Shown: piece by piece, positions 21,227-31,531 of the stretch
How the letters are laid out: every line of letters starts with the position of its first letter
Numbering within the stretch: the first letter of the stretch is position 1
From: Alcanivoracaceae bacterium
GTDB taxonomy: Bacteria; Pseudomonadota; Gammaproteobacteria; Xanthomonadales; Marinicellaceae
NCBI GenBank assembly: GCA_016744455.1
Contig: JADGEI010000022.1
Span: 1 to 60,095 of the forward strand
Length of the DNA: 60,095 nucleotides
Direction of reading: 5' to 3'
Program-made: the position numbers and the translations under genes
The notes under the pieces: model-generated
Databases searched by the model: none
The model's input: the letters and a program-made list of their open reading frames with translations, nothing else
Told to the model about the DNA's origin: nothing

Positions 21227-21904
21227 ATGGGTCAAAAAGTACATCCAATTGGAATTAGACTAGGTATATCAAAACCTTGGAATGCAACATGGTATGCAGA
21301 AAAAGAAGTTTTTGCTGATCAATTAATTAAAGACATCAAGGTACGAGCTTTTCTAAAAAAAGAATTAGCTAATGCTTCGGTTAGCCGAATTGAAATTGAT
21401 CGCCCAGCTAATAATGCTAGAGTTACAATTCACACGGCTCGTCCAGGAATTGTAATTGGTAAAAAAGGTGAAGACATAGAACGTTTAAAGAAAGCCGTAT
21501 CAAAAATGATGGGTGTTCCAACAAACGTAAATGTATCTGAAATCAGAAAACCTGAATTAGATGCAGATTTAATAGCTCAAGGTATTGCATCTCAGCTAGA
21601 AAGGCGTATTATGTTCCGTCGCGCTATGAAGCGTGCAGTTGGAAGTGCGATGAGATTAGGAGCTTTAGGAATTAGGGTTGCTGTTGGTGGTCGTTTAAAT
21701 GGTGCGGAAATAGCTCGAACTGAGTGGTATCGTGAAGGACGTGTTCCATTACATACTTTTAGAGCTAACATTGATTATGCAACTGGCAAAGCCTACACGA
21801 CTTATGGTGTTTTAGGCATTAAAGTTTGGGTTTACAAAGGTGATGTATTTGATTTGCATGCCTCTGAAGAAAAAAGAAAACAACAAGGTAAAAAGCGGAG
21901 ATAA
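21227..21904 (+). CDS. rpsC: 30S ribosomal protein S3
   Basis: S3 lies at the mRNA entry pore and has helicase activity together with S4. The 225-residue protein begins [20 protein letters not shown]. It has a KH domain with [15 protein letters not shown] (about residues 74-88) and the C-terminal [21 protein letters not shown] signature. It is followed after 3 nt by rplP. Confidence 0.98.
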   Translation: MGQKVHPIGIRLGISKPWNATWYAEKEVFADQLIKDIKVRAFLKKELANASVSRIEIDRPANNARVTIHTARPGIVIGKKGEDIERLKKAVSKMMGVPTNVNVSEIRKPELDADLIAQGIASQLERRIMFRRAMKRAVGSAMRLGALGIRVAVGGRLNGAEIARTEWYREGRVPLHTFRANIDYATGKAYTTYGVLGIKVWVYKGDVFDLHASEEKRKQQGKKRR

Positions 21905-21907
21905 GCA

Positions 21908-22321
21908 ATGCTGCAACCAAAAAGAACAAAATTTAGAAAGCAGCAAAAAGGTCGTAATCGCGGTCTTGCACATGCTGGAAACAAGGTAAGCTTTGGTGAA
22001 TATGGTTTAAAAGCCACTGCCAGAGGATTTATGACTGCTAGACAAATTGAAGCAGGGCGTAGAGCTATTACACGTCATGTAAGACGTGGTGGTAAACTAT
22101 GGATTAGAGTCTTTCCTGACAAACCGATCACTGCAAAACCAGTTGAAGTTCGTATGGGTAAAGGTAAAGGTAATGTTGAATATTGGGCAGCAGTAATCAA
22201 GCCTGGCCGTGTGTTGTTTGAAATACAAGGCGTGGCAGAAGATGTTGCTGAAGAAGCATTTGCAAAAGCAGCAGCTAAATTCCCATTTAGTACAACATTT
22301 GTAAAAAGAACGGTGATGTAA
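21908..22321 (+). CDS. rplP: 50S ribosomal protein L16
   Basis: L16 binds near the A-site tRNA elbow and is needed for late 50S maturation. The 137-residue protein begins [16 protein letters not shown]. It contains [29 protein letters not shown] and the [11 protein letters not shown] loop. The stop codon abuts the rpmC ATG with no spacer, indicating tight coupling. Confidence 0.98.
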   Translation: MLQPKRTKFRKQQKGRNRGLAHAGNKVSFGEYGLKATARGFMTARQIEAGRRAITRHVRRGGKLWIRVFPDKPITAKPVEVRMGKGKGNVEYWAAVIKPGRVLFEIQGVAEDVAEEAFAKAAAKFPFSTTFVKRTVM

Positions 22322-22525
22322 ATGAAGGCAAGTGAATTAAAAGCTAAAAATCCAGCAGAATTAAAAGAACAATTGACTGAGCTACTTAGAAGTCAATTTG
22401 ATTTAAGAATGGCTAAAGGTAATGGACAACTAACAAAAGTAAATGTATTAAAAGAAGTAAGACGAGACATTGCCAGAGTTAGAACAATAATCAGACAAAA
22501 TGAAATTAATGCAGGTAACAAATAA
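22322..22525 (+). CDS. rpmC: 50S ribosomal protein L29
   Basis: L29 is a small helical-hairpin protein near the tunnel exit beside L23. The 67-residue product has the conserved [17 protein letters not shown] core and the C-terminal [13 protein letters not shown]. It begins directly after rplP, and its last base is the first base of rpsQ. Confidence 0.97.
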   Translation: MKASELKAKNPAELKEQLTELLRSQFDLRMAKGNGQLTKVNVLKEVRRDIARVRTIIRQNEINAGNK

Positions 22526-22785
22526 TGACTACTCAAGATAAAGTAATACGCACCAAGCGAGGTGTGGTAGTTAGTGATAAAATGGACAAGACTGTTACTG
22601 TTTTAATTGAACGTAAAGAAAAACATCCTATATATGGAAAGTACATTAAACGTTCAAGTAAAGTTCATGCTCATGATGAAAGCAATGGATTTAAAGAAGG
22701 CGATTTTGTTAAGATTACAGAAACTAAACCTTATTCAAAAACTAAATCATGGAAAGTGGTTGGTTTAGTCAACGAATTAAGTTAA
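22525..22785 (+). CDS. rpsQ: 30S ribosomal protein S17
   Basis: S17 is an OB-fold primary assembly protein of the 30S body. The 86-residue product contains [20 protein letters not shown] and [25 protein letters not shown], split by the KRSSKVHAH segment. It overlaps rpmC by one base. The 29-nt gap to rplN contains no visible terminator, so S10 and spc genes appear contiguous. Confidence 0.97.
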   Translation: MTTQDKVIRTKRGVVVSDKMDKTVTVLIERKEKHPIYGKYIKRSSKVHAHDESNGFKEGDFVKITETKPYSKTKSWKVVGLVNELS

Positions 22786-22814
22786 TTGCCAACGCATATA
22801 TAGAGGAATAAACC

Positions 22815-23183
22815 ATGATTCAAATGCAAAGTAGATTAAGCGCAGCTGATAACAGCGGCGCAAAAGAAGTAATGTGTATCAAAGTATTAGGCGGATCTAA
22901 AAGAAGATATGCTGGTATTGGCGATATTATTAAAGTTACAGTAAAGCACGCTATTCCTCGAGGAAAAGTGAAAAAAGGTGAAGTGTATGATGCTGTAGTC
23001 GTTAGAACACGTAAAGGTGTTAGACGCCCAGATGGTTCATTAATTCGTTTTGATGGGAATGCTGTAGTTATGTTGAACAGTAAGCAAGAACCTATTGGAA
23101 CACGTATTTTTGGTCCAGTAACTAGAGAGCTTCGCTCAAAACAGTTTATGAAAATTATTTCATTAGCTCCAGAAGTATTATAA
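22815..23183 (+). CDS. rplN: 50S ribosomal protein L14
   Basis: L14 is at the subunit interface and is the target of the silencing factor RsfS. The 122-residue protein begins [19 protein letters not shown] and has the family signature [22 protein letters not shown] and the C-terminal FGPVTRELR. It is the first gene of the spc group (rplN to secY). AGAGGAA precedes the ATG. Confidence 0.98.
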   Translation: MIQMQSRLSAADNSGAKEVMCIKVLGGSKRRYAGIGDIIKVTVKHAIPRGKVKKGEVYDAVVVRTRKGVRRPDGSLIRFDGNAVVMLNSKQEPIGTRIFGPVTRELRSKQFMKIISLAPEVL

Positions 23184-23193
23184 GGGTATTTAA

Positions 23194-23514
23194 ATGAACA
23201 GATTAAGAAAAGGTGATGAAGTCATCGTAATCGCAGGACGCTCAAAAGGGTCTCGTGGTACAGTTTTAGAAAACCTTGGGGATGATAGGCTGTTAGTTGA
23301 TAGTGTTAACATGATAAAAAAGCATGTTAAAGCTGATCCAAACAACCCAGAAAAGCCAAGTGGTATTATTTCAAAAGAAGCATCTATACATGCATCAAAC
23401 GTGATGATATTTAATGCTGCTACAGGTAAAGGTGATAAAGTTACCTTTAAAATCCTAAAAGATGGCAAAAAAGTAAGAGTGTTTCGTTCTAATGGCGAAG
23501 CGATAGACGTATAA
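23194..23514 (+). CDS. rplX: 50S ribosomal protein L24
   Basis: L24 starts 50S assembly and lies at the tunnel exit. The 106-residue protein has the KOW motif at its start ([21 protein letters not shown]) and the [22 protein letters not shown] segment in the middle. It lies between rplN and rplE with 10- and 13-nt gaps. Confidence 0.97.
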   Translation: MNRLRKGDEVIVIAGRSKGSRGTVLENLGDDRLLVDSVNMIKKHVKADPNNPEKPSGIISKEASIHASNVMIFNAATGKGDKVTFKILKDGKKVRVFRSNGEAIDV

Positions 23515-23527
23515 AAGAGTTAAAAAA

Positions 23528-24070
23528 ATGACTAGATTAGAAACATATTATAAAGAAACAGTTGTTCCACAAATGATGAAGGACTTCAACTACAAAAATG
23601 TTATGGAAGTGCCAAAGTTAGTTAAAATTGGTTTAAACATGGGAGTAGGTGAGGCTGTAGGTAATAAAAAGATAATGGTAAATGCAACCGGTGATATGGA
23701 AAAAATCGCAGGTCAAAAAGCTCAAGTAACCTTTGCAAAGAAATCAGTTGCTGGTTTTAAAATTCGTGATGGTTGGCCAATAGGTTGTAAGGTAACTTTA
23801 CGAAGAAACAAAATGTATGAATTTTTTGACAGATTGGTCAATGTTTCGATACCTAGAATACGTGATTTTCGTGGTTTAAGCCCAAAATCATTTGATGGAA
23901 GAGGTAATTATTCAATGGGTATTAGAGAGCAAATTATCTTTCCAGAAATTGAATATGATAAAATTGACACTATTCGTGGCATGGATATCACAATAGTAAC
24001 GACTGCTAAGTCAGATGAAGAAGCGAAAGCGTTATTAAAAGCGTTTAGTTTCCCATTCAAAAGTAAATAA
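23528..24070 (+). CDS. rplE: 50S ribosomal protein L5
   Basis: L5 binds 5S rRNA and contacts P-site tRNA. The 180-residue protein has [16 protein letters not shown] near residues 28-43, the [16 protein letters not shown] segment, and the C-terminal [16 protein letters not shown]. The gene order rplX-rplE-rpsN is the standard spc order. In E. coli S8 represses translation here; I did not identify an S8-binding fold. Confidence 0.97.
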   Translation: MTRLETYYKETVVPQMMKDFNYKNVMEVPKLVKIGLNMGVGEAVGNKKIMVNATGDMEKIAGQKAQVTFAKKSVAGFKIRDGWPIGCKVTLRRNKMYEFFDRLVNVSIPRIRDFRGLSPKSFDGRGNYSMGIREQIIFPEIEYDKIDTIRGMDITIVTTAKSDEEAKALLKAFSFPFKSK

Positions 24071-24081
24071 GGTAAAGAATT

Positions 24082-24387
24082 ATGGCTAAAGAATCAATGA
24101 TTCAAAGAGATTTGAAAAGAACTAAAATTGTCGATAAGTATGCTGAAAAAAGAGCAGCTATTAAAGCAGTAATTGCAGATCCAAATGCTTCATATGAAGA
24201 CATGATGGAAGCTCAAGTAAAATTGCAGAAATTGCCAAGAAATGCGTCTCCATCTAGGCAACGAAATAGATGTAAGCTTTCTGGAAGACCTAGAGGTTAT
24301 TATCGTAAGTTTGGCTTAAGTAAAACCCAATTCAGAGAAGCTGCTATGCGTGGCGATATCCCTGGCTTAAAAAAAGCCAGTTGGTAA
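24082..24387 (+). CDS. rpsN: 30S ribosomal protein S14 (zinc-independent form)
   Basis: S14 is a late-assembling 30S head protein. The 101-residue length and the lack of paired CxxC motifs identify the C-minus, zinc-independent form. Conserved segments are [22 protein letters not shown] and the C-terminal [12 protein letters not shown]. It lies 11 nt after rplE. Confidence 0.97.
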   Translation: MAKESMIQRDLKRTKIVDKYAEKRAAIKAVIADPNASYEDMMEAQVKLQKLPRNASPSRQRNRCKLSGRPRGYYRKFGLSKTQFREAAMRGDIPGLKKASW

Positions 24388-24406
24388 AAGAAACAGGAAT
24401 ATAATT

Positions 24407-24814
24407 ATGAGTATGACAGATCCAATTTCAGATATGCTAACACGCATACGAAATGCACAAATGGTTGCTAAGAAATCAGTAATGATACCAGCTTCTAAAA
24501 TTAAAAAAAGTTTATGTTCAGTATTACAAAAGGAAGGTTATATCCGTTCTTTTGCATTGATTGATGGCAATGATAGTGATACAGGTCACCCACAAATACA
24601 AGTTAACTTAAAGTATTTTCAGGGTAAACCGGTAATTGAATACATTAATAGAGCCTCAAAGCCAGGTTTAAGACTTTATAAAGGTAAAAATGAGTTGCCT
24701 AAAGTTGATGCAGGTTTTGGTACAGCAATTATTTCTACTTCAAAAGGTCTTTTAACCGACTTTGAAGCTAGAGAAGCTGGTGTGGGTGGCGAAGTCATCT
24801 GCATTGTTAAATAG
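24407..24814 (+). CDS. rpsH: 30S ribosomal protein S8
   Basis: S8 binds the central domain of 16S rRNA early in assembly and autoregulates the spc operon in E. coli. The 135-residue product starts [18 protein letters not shown], aligning with [16 protein letters not shown] of E. coli, so the first ATG is kept. The C-terminal signature [28 protein letters not shown] is present (shown here as family motif positions about 105-133). Confidence 0.97.
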   Translation: MSMTDPISDMLTRIRNAQMVAKKSVMIPASKIKKSLCSVLQKEGYIRSFALIDGNDSDTGHPQIQVNLKYFQGKPVIEYINRASKPGLRLYKGKNELPKVDAGFGTAIISTSKGLLTDFEAREAGVGGEVICIVK

Positions 24815-24825
24815 GAGAATTTATA

Positions 24826-25356
24826 ATGTCAAGAATAGCAAAAAGTCCAATTGAAATAATAGCTGGCGTTACTGTAGATATTAAAGGTCAAACTGTAACT
24901 GTGAAAGGTCCAAAAGGAACATGTTCTATGGACTTAAACAGCAAGGTTTCAATTAAACAAGAAGATGGTAATTTAGTGTTTTCACCAAATGAAAATGACT
25001 GTATGCCTATTACAGGAACTATGCGTTCACTTGTTAATAACATGGTAGTTGGTGTTACTGAAGGTTTTAGTACTAAGTTAGAACTTGTCGGAGTTGGTTA
25101 TAGAGCTACTTTACAGGGTAAGGATCTTAAGTTGGCACTAGGTTTTTCACATGATGTTAATTATCCAGCTCCTGAAGGTATAAGTTTTGAAGTACCCAAA
25201 AACCAAACTGAAATCACCGTTTCTGGCATTGATAAGCAAAAGGTCGGACAAGTATGTGCAGAAATAAGAGCGTTTAGACCACCAGAGCCTTATAAAGGTA
25301 AGGGTGTCAAATATGCTGATGAAAGAATATTCAGAAAAGAAGCTAAAAAAGCTTAA
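24826..25356 (+). CDS. rplF: 50S ribosomal protein L6
   Basis: L6 lies near the sarcin-ricin loop and the factor-binding site. The 176-residue protein has two tandem alpha/beta repeats. It begins [15 protein letters not shown] and contains [23 protein letters not shown] at mid-length and the C-terminal signature [15 protein letters not shown]. rplR follows after 41 nt. Confidence 0.97.
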   Translation: MSRIAKSPIEIIAGVTVDIKGQTVTVKGPKGTCSMDLNSKVSIKQEDGNLVFSPNENDCMPITGTMRSLVNNMVVGVTEGFSTKLELVGVGYRATLQGKDLKLALGFSHDVNYPAPEGISFEVPKNQTEITVSGIDKQKVGQVCAEIRAFRPPEPYKGKGVKYADERIFRKEAKKA

Positions 25357-25397
25357 TTAACAATTAAAGATTAAGAACAAAAATTTGAGTAAAAACA

Positions 25398-25757
25398 ATG
25401 AGTAATTTAAAAAATAAAGCAAGATTAAGAAGAGCGAAAACATCTCGTGCAAAAATACGTACACTAGGTATGCCTTCATTATCAATTCATAGAACTGATA
25501 AAAATCTATATGCTCAAATATTATCAGGTGATGGAACGCAAACATTAGCAAGTGCTTCTTCACTCGAGAGTAAACTGATTAAAGCAAAGCAATCAGGTAA
25601 AAATATTGAAGCAGCAAAGATAATTGGCGAAGCAATAGCTAAACGTGCTAAAAAAGCAGGAATTGACAAAGTTGCCTTTGATCGATCTGGTTTTTTATAC
25701 CATGGTAAAGTTAAGGCATTGGCTGATGCTGCAAGAGAAGCTGGACTAGAAATATAG
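25398..25757 (+). CDS. rplR: 50S ribosomal protein L18
   Basis: L18 brings 5S rRNA to the 50S central protuberance. The 119-residue protein has an Arg-rich N-terminus ([14 protein letters not shown]), [14 protein letters not shown], and the family C-terminus [26 protein letters not shown]. No clear ribosome site is seen; TTGAG lies about 10 nt before the ATG. A 41-nt AT-only gap precedes it. Confidence 0.97.
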   Translation: MSNLKNKARLRRAKTSRAKIRTLGMPSLSIHRTDKNLYAQILSGDGTQTLASASSLESKLIKAKQSGKNIEAAKIIGEAIAKRAKKAGIDKVAFDRSGFLYHGKVKALADAAREAGLEI

Positions 25758-25806
25758 TTCACGCGCGATTTGAGTCAAAACACAAATATTAAAAGGTAAA
25801 AATAAA

Positions 25807-26325
25807 ATGGCGAGCGTAGATAGAAAGAAAGAAGACGGCGATGGCTTATTAGAGCGTTTGGTTGCGGTAAACCGTGTATCAAAAGTTGTAAAAGGTGGTC
25901 GTGTATTTAGCTTTACTGCACTAACTGTAGTTGGTGATGGTAATGGTAAAATTGGATTTGGTTACGGTAAAGCAAAAGAAGTACCAATAGCAATTCAAAA
26001 AGCGATGGATAAAGCTAGAAAAAATATCATCACAATTGATTTAAAGGAAGGTACTCTTTGGCATCCAATTAAAGCAAAACATTCAGGATCAAAAGTATAT
26101 ATGCAACCAGCATCTGATGGTACTGGTGTAATTGCTGGTGGTGCTATGCGTGCTGTCTTTGATGTTGTTGGTGTACATAACGTATTAGCAAAATCTCAAG
26201 GATCAAATAATCCGCAAAACCTTGTTAGAGCAACGATAAATGGACTGAAGGCAATAACTTCTCCTGATTCAATTGCAGCAAAACGTGGTAAGACTATAGA
26301 AGAGGTAATGCAAAATCATGGCTAA
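25807..26325 (+). CDS. rpsE: 30S ribosomal protein S5
   Basis: S5 contributes to decoding accuracy near the mRNA entry site. The 172-residue protein has a double-stranded-RNA-binding-like N-terminal domain with [22 protein letters not shown] and [16 protein letters not shown]. The C-terminal domain includes [21 protein letters not shown]. Its last eight bases overlap the start of rpmD. Confidence 0.97.
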   Translation: MASVDRKKEDGDGLLERLVAVNRVSKVVKGGRVFSFTALTVVGDGNGKIGFGYGKAKEVPIAIQKAMDKARKNIITIDLKEGTLWHPIKAKHSGSKVYMQPASDGTGVIAGGAMRAVFDVVGVHNVLAKSQGSNNPQNLVRATINGLKAITSPDSIAAKRGKTIEEVMQNHG

Positions 26326-26512
26326 GAAAAATAAAATGATAACAGTTACTCAAACTAAAAGTACAATCGGTGCTTTGGCAAATCATAAAGCTTGTTTAAA
26401 AGGTTTAGGCATTCGTAGAATGAATCACACTGTAGAAGTGATAGATACACCTGAGAATAGAGGCATGATAAACAAAGCAATTCACTTATTAACAGTTGTA
26501 GAAACTAAATAG
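26318..26512 (+). CDS. rpmD: 50S ribosomal protein L30
   Basis: L30 is a small 50S protein. The 64-residue product carries the family pattern [29 protein letters not shown], shared as two halves around residue 22. It overlaps rpsE by 8 nt, so it is likely translated by coupling. rplO follows after 15 nt. Confidence 0.96.
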   Translation: MAKKNKMITVTQTKSTIGALANHKACLKGLGIRRMNHTVEVIDTPENRGMINKAIHLLTVVETK

Positions 26513-26527
26513 GTAGTGGTGGATAAA

Positions 26528-26959
26528 ATGCAATTAAATACAATAAAACCAGCTGCTGGTAGTAAAAAAGTAGCAAAAAGAGTGGGCCGAGGAATTGGTT
26601 CTGGATCAGGAAAAACTTGTGGTCGTGGACATAAAGGACAAAAGTCTCGTTCAGGTGGATGGCACAAGGTAGGTTTTGAAGGTGGTCAAATGCCTTTACA
26701 AAAAAGACTTCCTAAATTTGGTTTTGCTTCAAGAATGGCAAAATATAGCGATGAAGTATGTTTATATCACTTAGAATCTTTAAAAGTAGATACAGTTGAC
26801 CTAGCTTTGTTGATAGACAAAGGCTTAGTTAAAAAATTTGTAACTAAAGTTAAAGTTATTAACACAGGTGAACTTAGCAAAGCAATTAAAGTTGTTGGCT
26901 TAAATGTAACTAAAGGCGCACAAGCTGTAATTGAAAAAGCAGGCGGATCAGTAGAGTAA
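26528..26959 (+). CDS. rplO: 50S ribosomal protein L15
   Basis: L15 is a late assembly protein of the 50S core. The ATG giving [18 protein letters not shown] is chosen because it aligns with the E. coli N-terminus and has GGTGGA just upstream. An in-frame GTG four codons earlier is rejected. The 143-residue protein has the Gly-rich [19 protein letters not shown] and [17 protein letters not shown] motifs. Confidence 0.96.
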   Translation: MQLNTIKPAAGSKKVAKRVGRGIGSGSGKTCGRGHKGQKSRSGGWHKVGFEGGQMPLQKRLPKFGFASRMAKYSDEVCLYHLESLKVDTVDLALLIDKGLVKKFVTKVKVINTGELSKAIKVVGLNVTKGAQAVIEKAGGSVE

Positions 26960-26966
26960 ATAAACT

Positions 26967-28325
26967 ATGTCAGCATCACAAGCACAAGTACAAAAAATGT
27001 TAGGAAATAAAAACAACTTATCAGAACTTAAATCTAGAATTTGGTTTGTTGTTATCTCTCTTGTTATCTTTAGATTAGGGTCTTATATCCCTGTACCTGG
27101 AGTTAATCCTATTGTGTTAGCAGATTTGTTGGATACGTCTGGTGGAACATTAATTGATATGTTTAATATGTTCTCAGGTGGAGCATTAGGACGTTTCTCA
27201 TTATTTGCACTGGGTGTGATGCCATACATTACTGCATCGATTATTATACAAATCTTGAATCATTCTATTCCAGCCTTAAAAGAATTGAAGAAAGAGGGTG
27301 AAGCAGGTCGAAAAAAAATAAACCAATACACTAGATATTTCACTGTTGTTCTTGCTGCTTTTCAAGCATATGGTATTTCTTACTCATTACAACAAATGGG
27401 TGGCAGCAATGGATTACAAGTTGTACCAAATCCTGGATTTGGATTTTTGTTTCCTGCTACTATTGCCTTAACAGGTGGAACTTTGTTTCTTATGTGGTTA
27501 GGTGAACAAATAACTGAACGTGGAATTGGTAACGGTATATCATTAATTATTTTTGCGGGTATTGTTGTAGGTTTACCAGCTGCAATTGGTTCAACATTCT
27601 CAATGGTTAGTAATGGCCAACTTAATGCTTTGGAAGCTTTGTTCTTCCTCGTTTTAGCACTTGGCATTACATACTTTGTCGTTTTTGTAGAACGCGCACA
27701 AAGAAGAATCACAATGCAGTATGCTCAGCGTAGAGGTAGAATGGCAACAAATGCTCAAAGCTCATACTTGCCTTTAAAAGTTAATATGGCGGGTGTTATA
27801 CCTGTAATATTCGCTTCCTCATTAGTATTGTTCCCTGGTACTTTGGCTTCATTTTTAGGTCAAAAAGACGGTTGGGGATGGTTGCTTGATGTTTCTGCTT
27901 GGTTATCACCAGGTAATGTTTTATACATGATTTTCTTTGGAGGCATGATTGTTTGGTTTGCTTTCTTTTATACGGCATTAACTTTTGATCCAAATGAAAT
28001 GGCTGACAACCTAAAACGATCAAGTGCTGTTGTTCCTGGTATTAGACCAGGTAGGCACACAGCGGATTACATTGATAATGTAACAACAAAAATAACATTT
28101 TGGGGTGCTTTATATTTATTGGGCGTTAGTTTAATGCCACAGTTTATATTAAATATATGGTCAATCCCATTTGCTTTAGGCGGGACATCCTTGCTTATTG
28201 TAGTGGTAGTTGCAATGGACTTTATGGCGCAACTGCAAACACATTTAATGTCTGGTCAATATGACAGTCTTATGAAAAAGTCCAATATAAAGAATTACGG
28301 TAAATCTGGAGTTCAAAAACGATAA
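26967..28325 (+). CDS. secY: Protein translocase channel SecY
   Basis: SecY is the pore of the inner-membrane translocon, partnered by SecE (this window) and SecG. The 452-residue protein has ten predicted helices. The first signature is YIPVPGVNP (about residues 41-49), the plug region is GGALGRFSLFALGVMPYITAS, and the cytosolic loop signature is ITERGIGNGISLIIFAGI. It is the last spc gene, followed by the terminator at 28334; no rpmJ follows. Confidence 0.98.
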   Translation: MSASQAQVQKMLGNKNNLSELKSRIWFVVISLVIFRLGSYIPVPGVNPIVLADLLDTSGGTLIDMFNMFSGGALGRFSLFALGVMPYITASIIIQILNHSIPALKELKKEGEAGRKKINQYTRYFTVVLAAFQAYGISYSLQQMGGSNGLQVVPNPGFGFLFPATIALTGGTLFLMWLGEQITERGIGNGISLIIFAGIVVGLPAAIGSTFSMVSNGQLNALEALFFLVLALGITYFVVFVERAQRRITMQYAQRRGRMATNAQSSYLPLKVNMAGVIPVIFASSLVLFPGTLASFLGQKDGWGWLLDVSAWLSPGNVLYMIFFGGMIVWFAFFYTALTFDPNEMADNLKRSSAVVPGIRPGRHTADYIDNVTTKITFWGALYLLGVSLMPQFILNIWSIPFALGGTSLLIVVVVAMDFMAQLQTHLMSGQYDSLMKKSNIKNYGKSGVQKR

Positions 28326-28333
28326 TATATTTT

Positions 28334-28363
28334 CTTACTCTGTTTAACAGGGTGAGTTTTATT
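28334..28363 (+). terminator. Intrinsic terminator after secY
   Basis: CTTACTCTG (28334-28342) pairs with CAGGGTGAG (28348-28356), 9 bp with two G:U pairs and loop TTTAA, followed by TTTTATTGTTT. It starts only 9 nt after the secY stop codon and closes the spc operon. Confidence 0.72.
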
Positions 28364-28503
28364 GTTTATTAGAATCTCAGTAAACAACTCTAAACAAAAG
28401 CGTGCGTAATGCGCTCAAAAAAGATTTGGAGTACATGAATCTGCAATACAATTGTAATTGCCATAGATTTTTGAATTAAATGCTAAAAAAGACAAAGCTA
28501 GCA

Positions 28504-28533
28504 TTGCTTGTTTTTCTTTTTTTGATGTATAAT
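28504..28533 (+). promoter_or_regulatory. Sigma-70 promoter for rpsM-rpsK-rpsD-rpoA-rplQ
   Basis: TTGCTT (28504-28509) and a perfect TATAAT (28528-28533) are 18 nt apart. The predicted start near 28540 gives a leader of about 70 nt before rpsM. Together with the terminator after secY it makes the alpha operon an independent unit, unlike the spc read-through arrangement of E. coli. Confidence 0.7.
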
Positions 28534-28608
28534 GCACGGCTTTTTTAAGGGTTATCAATTTTGTTAGCTTTTAATAGTCGAAATAATAGAAATATTTAGG
28601 AGAATTAA

Positions 28609-28965
28609 ATGGCGCGTATAGCAGGTGTCAATATACCAGTTTTCAAACATGCATGGATTGGTCTTACCAGTATTTACGGTATAGGCAGAACTAGAGCGTA
28701 TGAAATTTGTGATAATGCAGGTGTAAATCCTACCACTAAGGTAAGAGATTTAGATGAAGGTTCATTGGAGAAACTCCGTGGTGAAGTTGCAAAATTTAAC
28801 GTAGAAGGTGATTTACGTAGAGATGTTGCAATGGATATCAAGCGTTTAATGGATTTAGGATGTTATCGTGGAATGAGACATAGACGTGGATTGCCATGTC
28901 GAGGTCAAAAAACCAAGAATAATGCACGCACAAGAAAAGGTCCAAAAAGACCTATCAAGCGTTAA
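28609..28965 (+). CDS. rpsM: 30S ribosomal protein S13
   Basis: S13 lies in the 30S head and forms intersubunit bridges. The 118-residue product begins [10 protein letters not shown]. It has the helix-hairpin-helix segment [14 protein letters not shown] and the C-terminal [20 protein letters not shown] tail. TTAGGAGA precedes the ATG. In E. coli S4 represses this operon by binding a pseudoknot around the rpsM start; I could not recognise that fold here. Confidence 0.97.
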   Translation: MARIAGVNIPVFKHAWIGLTSIYGIGRTRAYEICDNAGVNPTTKVRDLDEGSLEKLRGEVAKFNVEGDLRRDVAMDIKRLMDLGCYRGMRHRRGLPCRGQKTKNNARTRKGPKRPIKR

Positions 28966-28998
28966 TCATTAAACAAACAAAGATATATAGAGAAATTT

Positions 28999-29385
28999 AT
29001 GGCTAAACCACAAAAAACCAAAAAGAAAAATAAACGTACTGTTGTCGATGGAATCGCACATGTTCATGCCTCTTTTAATAATACAATTATAACTCTAACA
29101 GACCGTCAGGGAAATGCACTTGCTTGGGCAACTGCTGGTGGTGCTGGTTTTAGAGGGTCTCGTAAAAGTACACCATTTGCAGCTCAAGTTGCAGCAACTA
29201 ATGCTGGTGAAGCTGCGAAAGATTATGGACTTAAAAACTTGGAAGTACAAATCAAAGGACCAGGACCAGGACGCGAATCTTCAGTTCGTGCTTTACATGG
29301 TTTAGGTTACAGAATAACTAACATCATAGATGTAACGCCAATTCCACATAATGGTTGTCGTCCATCTAAGAAAAGAAGAGTGTAA
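28999..29385 (+). CDS. rpsK: 30S ribosomal protein S11
   Basis: S11 lines the 30S platform next to the Shine-Dalgarno helix. The 128-residue protein has a Lys-rich start, the core [20 protein letters not shown] and [19 protein letters not shown]-like segments, and the C-terminal signature [18 protein letters not shown]. It lies 33 nt after rpsM and 11 nt before rpsD. Confidence 0.97.
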   Translation: MAKPQKTKKKNKRTVVDGIAHVHASFNNTIITLTDRQGNALAWATAGGAGFRGSRKSTPFAAQVAATNAGEAAKDYGLKNLEVQIKGPGPGRESSVRALHGLGYRITNIIDVTPIPHNGCRPSKKRRV

Positions 29386-29396
29386 GGAGAGATATA

Positions 29397-30026
29397 ATGG
29401 CTAGATATATTGGACCAACTTGCAAACTAGCAAGACGAGAAGGTACTGATTTAATGTTAAAATCTCCTGCACGTGCAGTTGAGACTAAATGTAAACTTGA
29501 TCAACTACCCGGTGTACATGGTGTGGGTATGCGTCGCGGCAAACCAACTGACTACGCTTCACAGTTACGTGAAAAGCAAAAAGTTAGACGTATTTATGGG
29601 GTTTTAGAGAAACAATTCAGAAATTACTATAAAAAAGCGGCCAAACAAAAAGGAGCTACAGGTGAAAACTTGTTAAAACTCCTTGAAACAAGATTAGATA
29701 ATGTTGCTTACAGAATGGGTTTTGCAGTAACAAGAAGTGAAGCAAGACAACTGGTTTCACATAAAGCAATTGAAGTAAATGGTAAAATATGTAATATTCC
29801 ATCTTATCAAATTCAAGAAGGTGATGTTGTCTCTATTCGTGAGAAATCACAAAAGCAACTTCGAATTGCTGATGCTTTAAATTTATGGCAAGAGATGAGT
29901 TTATTTGCAGATTGGGTTAATGTTGATGCTAAGAAATTTTCTGGAACTTTTAAAAGCGTTCCATCAAGAGATGACTTACCAGCAGAAATAAATGAAAATC
30001 TAATTGTGGAATTATATTCTAAATAA
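29397..30026 (+). CDS. rpsD: 30S ribosomal protein S4
   Basis: S4 starts 30S assembly and, in E. coli, represses the alpha operon. The 209-residue protein begins [19 protein letters not shown]. It has an S4 RNA-binding domain around residues 97-160 with [21 protein letters not shown]. Few cysteines and no CxxC pairs mark the zinc-free form. AAGGAGAG precedes the ATG. Confidence 0.97.
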   Translation: MARYIGPTCKLARREGTDLMLKSPARAVETKCKLDQLPGVHGVGMRRGKPTDYASQLREKQKVRRIYGVLEKQFRNYYKKAAKQKGATGENLLKLLETRLDNVAYRMGFAVTRSEARQLVSHKAIEVNGKICNIPSYQIQEGDVVSIREKSQKQLRIADALNLWQEMSLFADWVNVDAKKFSGTFKSVPSRDDLPAEINENLIVELYSK

Positions 30027-30043
30027 CTAACGAGGTATTGCTT

Positions 30044-31051
30044 ATGTCAGATATATTGGCAAAGTTACTGCGCCCAAGAGTGGTTGCAGTAAAAGAAGAA
30101 TCAAATAATAAAGCAACCGTGGTAATTGAACCATTGGAAAGAGGATTTGGACATACTCTAGGTAATACATTTAGAAGGATTTTATTGTCTTCAATTCCTG
30201 GCTATGCAATAACCGACGTACAAATAGATGGTGTTGCACATGAATTTTCAACAATTGATAACATTAAAGAAGATGTTGTTGAAATTTTATTAAACTTAAA
30301 AGGTGTTGCTTTTCGAGTTGATGGACGTGAAGAAGATAAAGAATTTGAAATATCACTTTCTAAATCAGGTTCTGGTTCCGTAACTGCTGGTGATATACAA
30401 TTAAGTGATGGAATGAGTGTTGCAGATCCAAGTCATGTTATATGTAATATAGCTGGAAATGGTTCTATTAATATGACAATGCTTGTTAAGGAAGGTATAG
30501 GTTATGAACCTGCAATAAAGACTAAAAACGATGAAGAATCTCGTTCTATTGGTTCGTTAGTTCTTGATGCAAGTTATTGCCCAGTGAGCCGTGTCTCTTA
30601 TGAAGTAGAGAATGCACGAGTTGAACAAAGAACTAACCTTGATAAATTACTATTAAGCATTGACACTGATGGATCAATCTCTGCACAAGAAGCTATTCAA
30701 ATGGCTGCTAGAATATTAATTGAACAAATGGTTGTTTTTGTTGATTTTGAAATGTCAGCTCCAGTTGAAGAAGAGTCAGAAGAAGAAAAGCTGAATCCAA
30801 TATTGCTTAAACCAATTGATGAATTAGAACTTACGGTTCGATCTGCAAATTGTTTAAAAGCAGAAAATATACAATACATAGGTGATTTAATACAAAGAAC
30901 GGAAGTAGATTTATTAAAAACTCCGAACTTAGGTAAAAAATCATTAAACGAAATAAAAGCAGTACTTGCAGAAATGGGTCTGAATTTTGGTGTGCGCATA
31001 GATAATTGGCCGCCAGCTTCTATCAGAACTGTTGAGCGTTTACTAGGATAA
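30044..31051 (+). CDS. rpoA: RNA polymerase alpha subunit
   Basis: Alpha dimerises to nucleate the RNA polymerase core and contacts activators and UP elements through its C-terminal domain. The start is the ATG giving [14 protein letters not shown], with GAGGT 7 nt upstream; a TTG two codons earlier is rejected. The product is 335 residues. The N-terminal domain has [19 protein letters not shown], and the C-terminal domain carries [21 protein letters not shown]. Confidence 0.98.
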   Translation: MSDILAKLLRPRVVAVKEESNNKATVVIEPLERGFGHTLGNTFRRILLSSIPGYAITDVQIDGVAHEFSTIDNIKEDVVEILLNLKGVAFRVDGREEDKEFEISLSKSGSGSVTAGDIQLSDGMSVADPSHVICNIAGNGSINMTMLVKEGIGYEPAIKTKNDEESRSIGSLVLDASYCPVSRVSYEVENARVEQRTNLDKLLLSIDTDGSISAQEAIQMAARILIEQMVVFVDFEMSAPVEEESEEEKLNPILLKPIDELELTVRSANCLKAENIQYIGDLIQRTEVDLLKTPNLGKKSLNEIKAVLAEMGLNFGVRIDNWPPASIRTVERLLG

Positions 31052-31066
31052 ATAGGGTAAAATATA

Positions 31067-31462
31067 ATGCGTCATAGAAAATCAGGTCGTCAACTTAATA
31101 GAAACAGCTCACATCGTAAAGCAATGTTCCGTAACATGGCTTCTTCGCTTTTTGAGCATGAATTAATTAAAACCACTTTACCAAAAGCTAAAGAGTTACG
31201 TATGGTTGCAGAACCACTAATTACAATTGCTAAGACTGATAGTGTTGCAAATCGTAGGTTAGCGGCATCAAGACTTCCAAATGATAGTACTAAAGTAGTT
31301 AAAAAGCTTTTTGAAGAACTTGGTACAAGATATTCAGAACGTCCAGGTGGATATTTAAGAATTTTAAAATGTGGTTATCGTGCGGGTGATAATGCACCAA
31401 TGGCTTATGTGGAATTGGTAGATCGTCCAAGACCAACCGAGGCTACAGAGACAGAAGATTAA
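31067..31462 (+). CDS. rplQ: 50S ribosomal protein L17
   Basis: L17 lies at the exit side of the 50S subunit. The 131-residue protein begins [20 protein letters not shown] and contains [17 protein letters not shown] and [20 protein letters not shown], the family pattern. It is the last gene of the alpha operon and is followed by a strong terminator 18 nt after its stop codon. Confidence 0.97.
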   Translation: MRHRKSGRQLNRNSSHRKAMFRNMASSLFEHELIKTTLPKAKELRMVAEPLITIAKTDSVANRRLAASRLPNDSTKVVKKLFEELGTRYSERPGGYLRILKCGYRAGDNAPMAYVELVDRPRPTEATETED

Positions 31463-31480
31463 GAAAGAAAGAACAAAATA

Positions 31481-31512
31481 AAAGCCCGGTTCAATGACCG
31501 GGTTTTTTTTTC
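31481..31512 (+). terminator. Strong intrinsic terminator after rplQ
   Basis: AAAGCCCGGT (31481-31490) pairs with ACCGGGTTTT (31497-31506) around a 6-nt loop and runs straight into a long T tract. It ends the 31-kb translation block. Confidence 0.92.
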
Positions 31513-31531
31513 TCCAAATATGAGGAATTGA

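Noticed and set aside
28484-28523. A second terminator just before the rpsM promoter
   Set aside because: The T run is good but the stem (CAAAGC/GCTTG with a bulge) is too weak to support the call.
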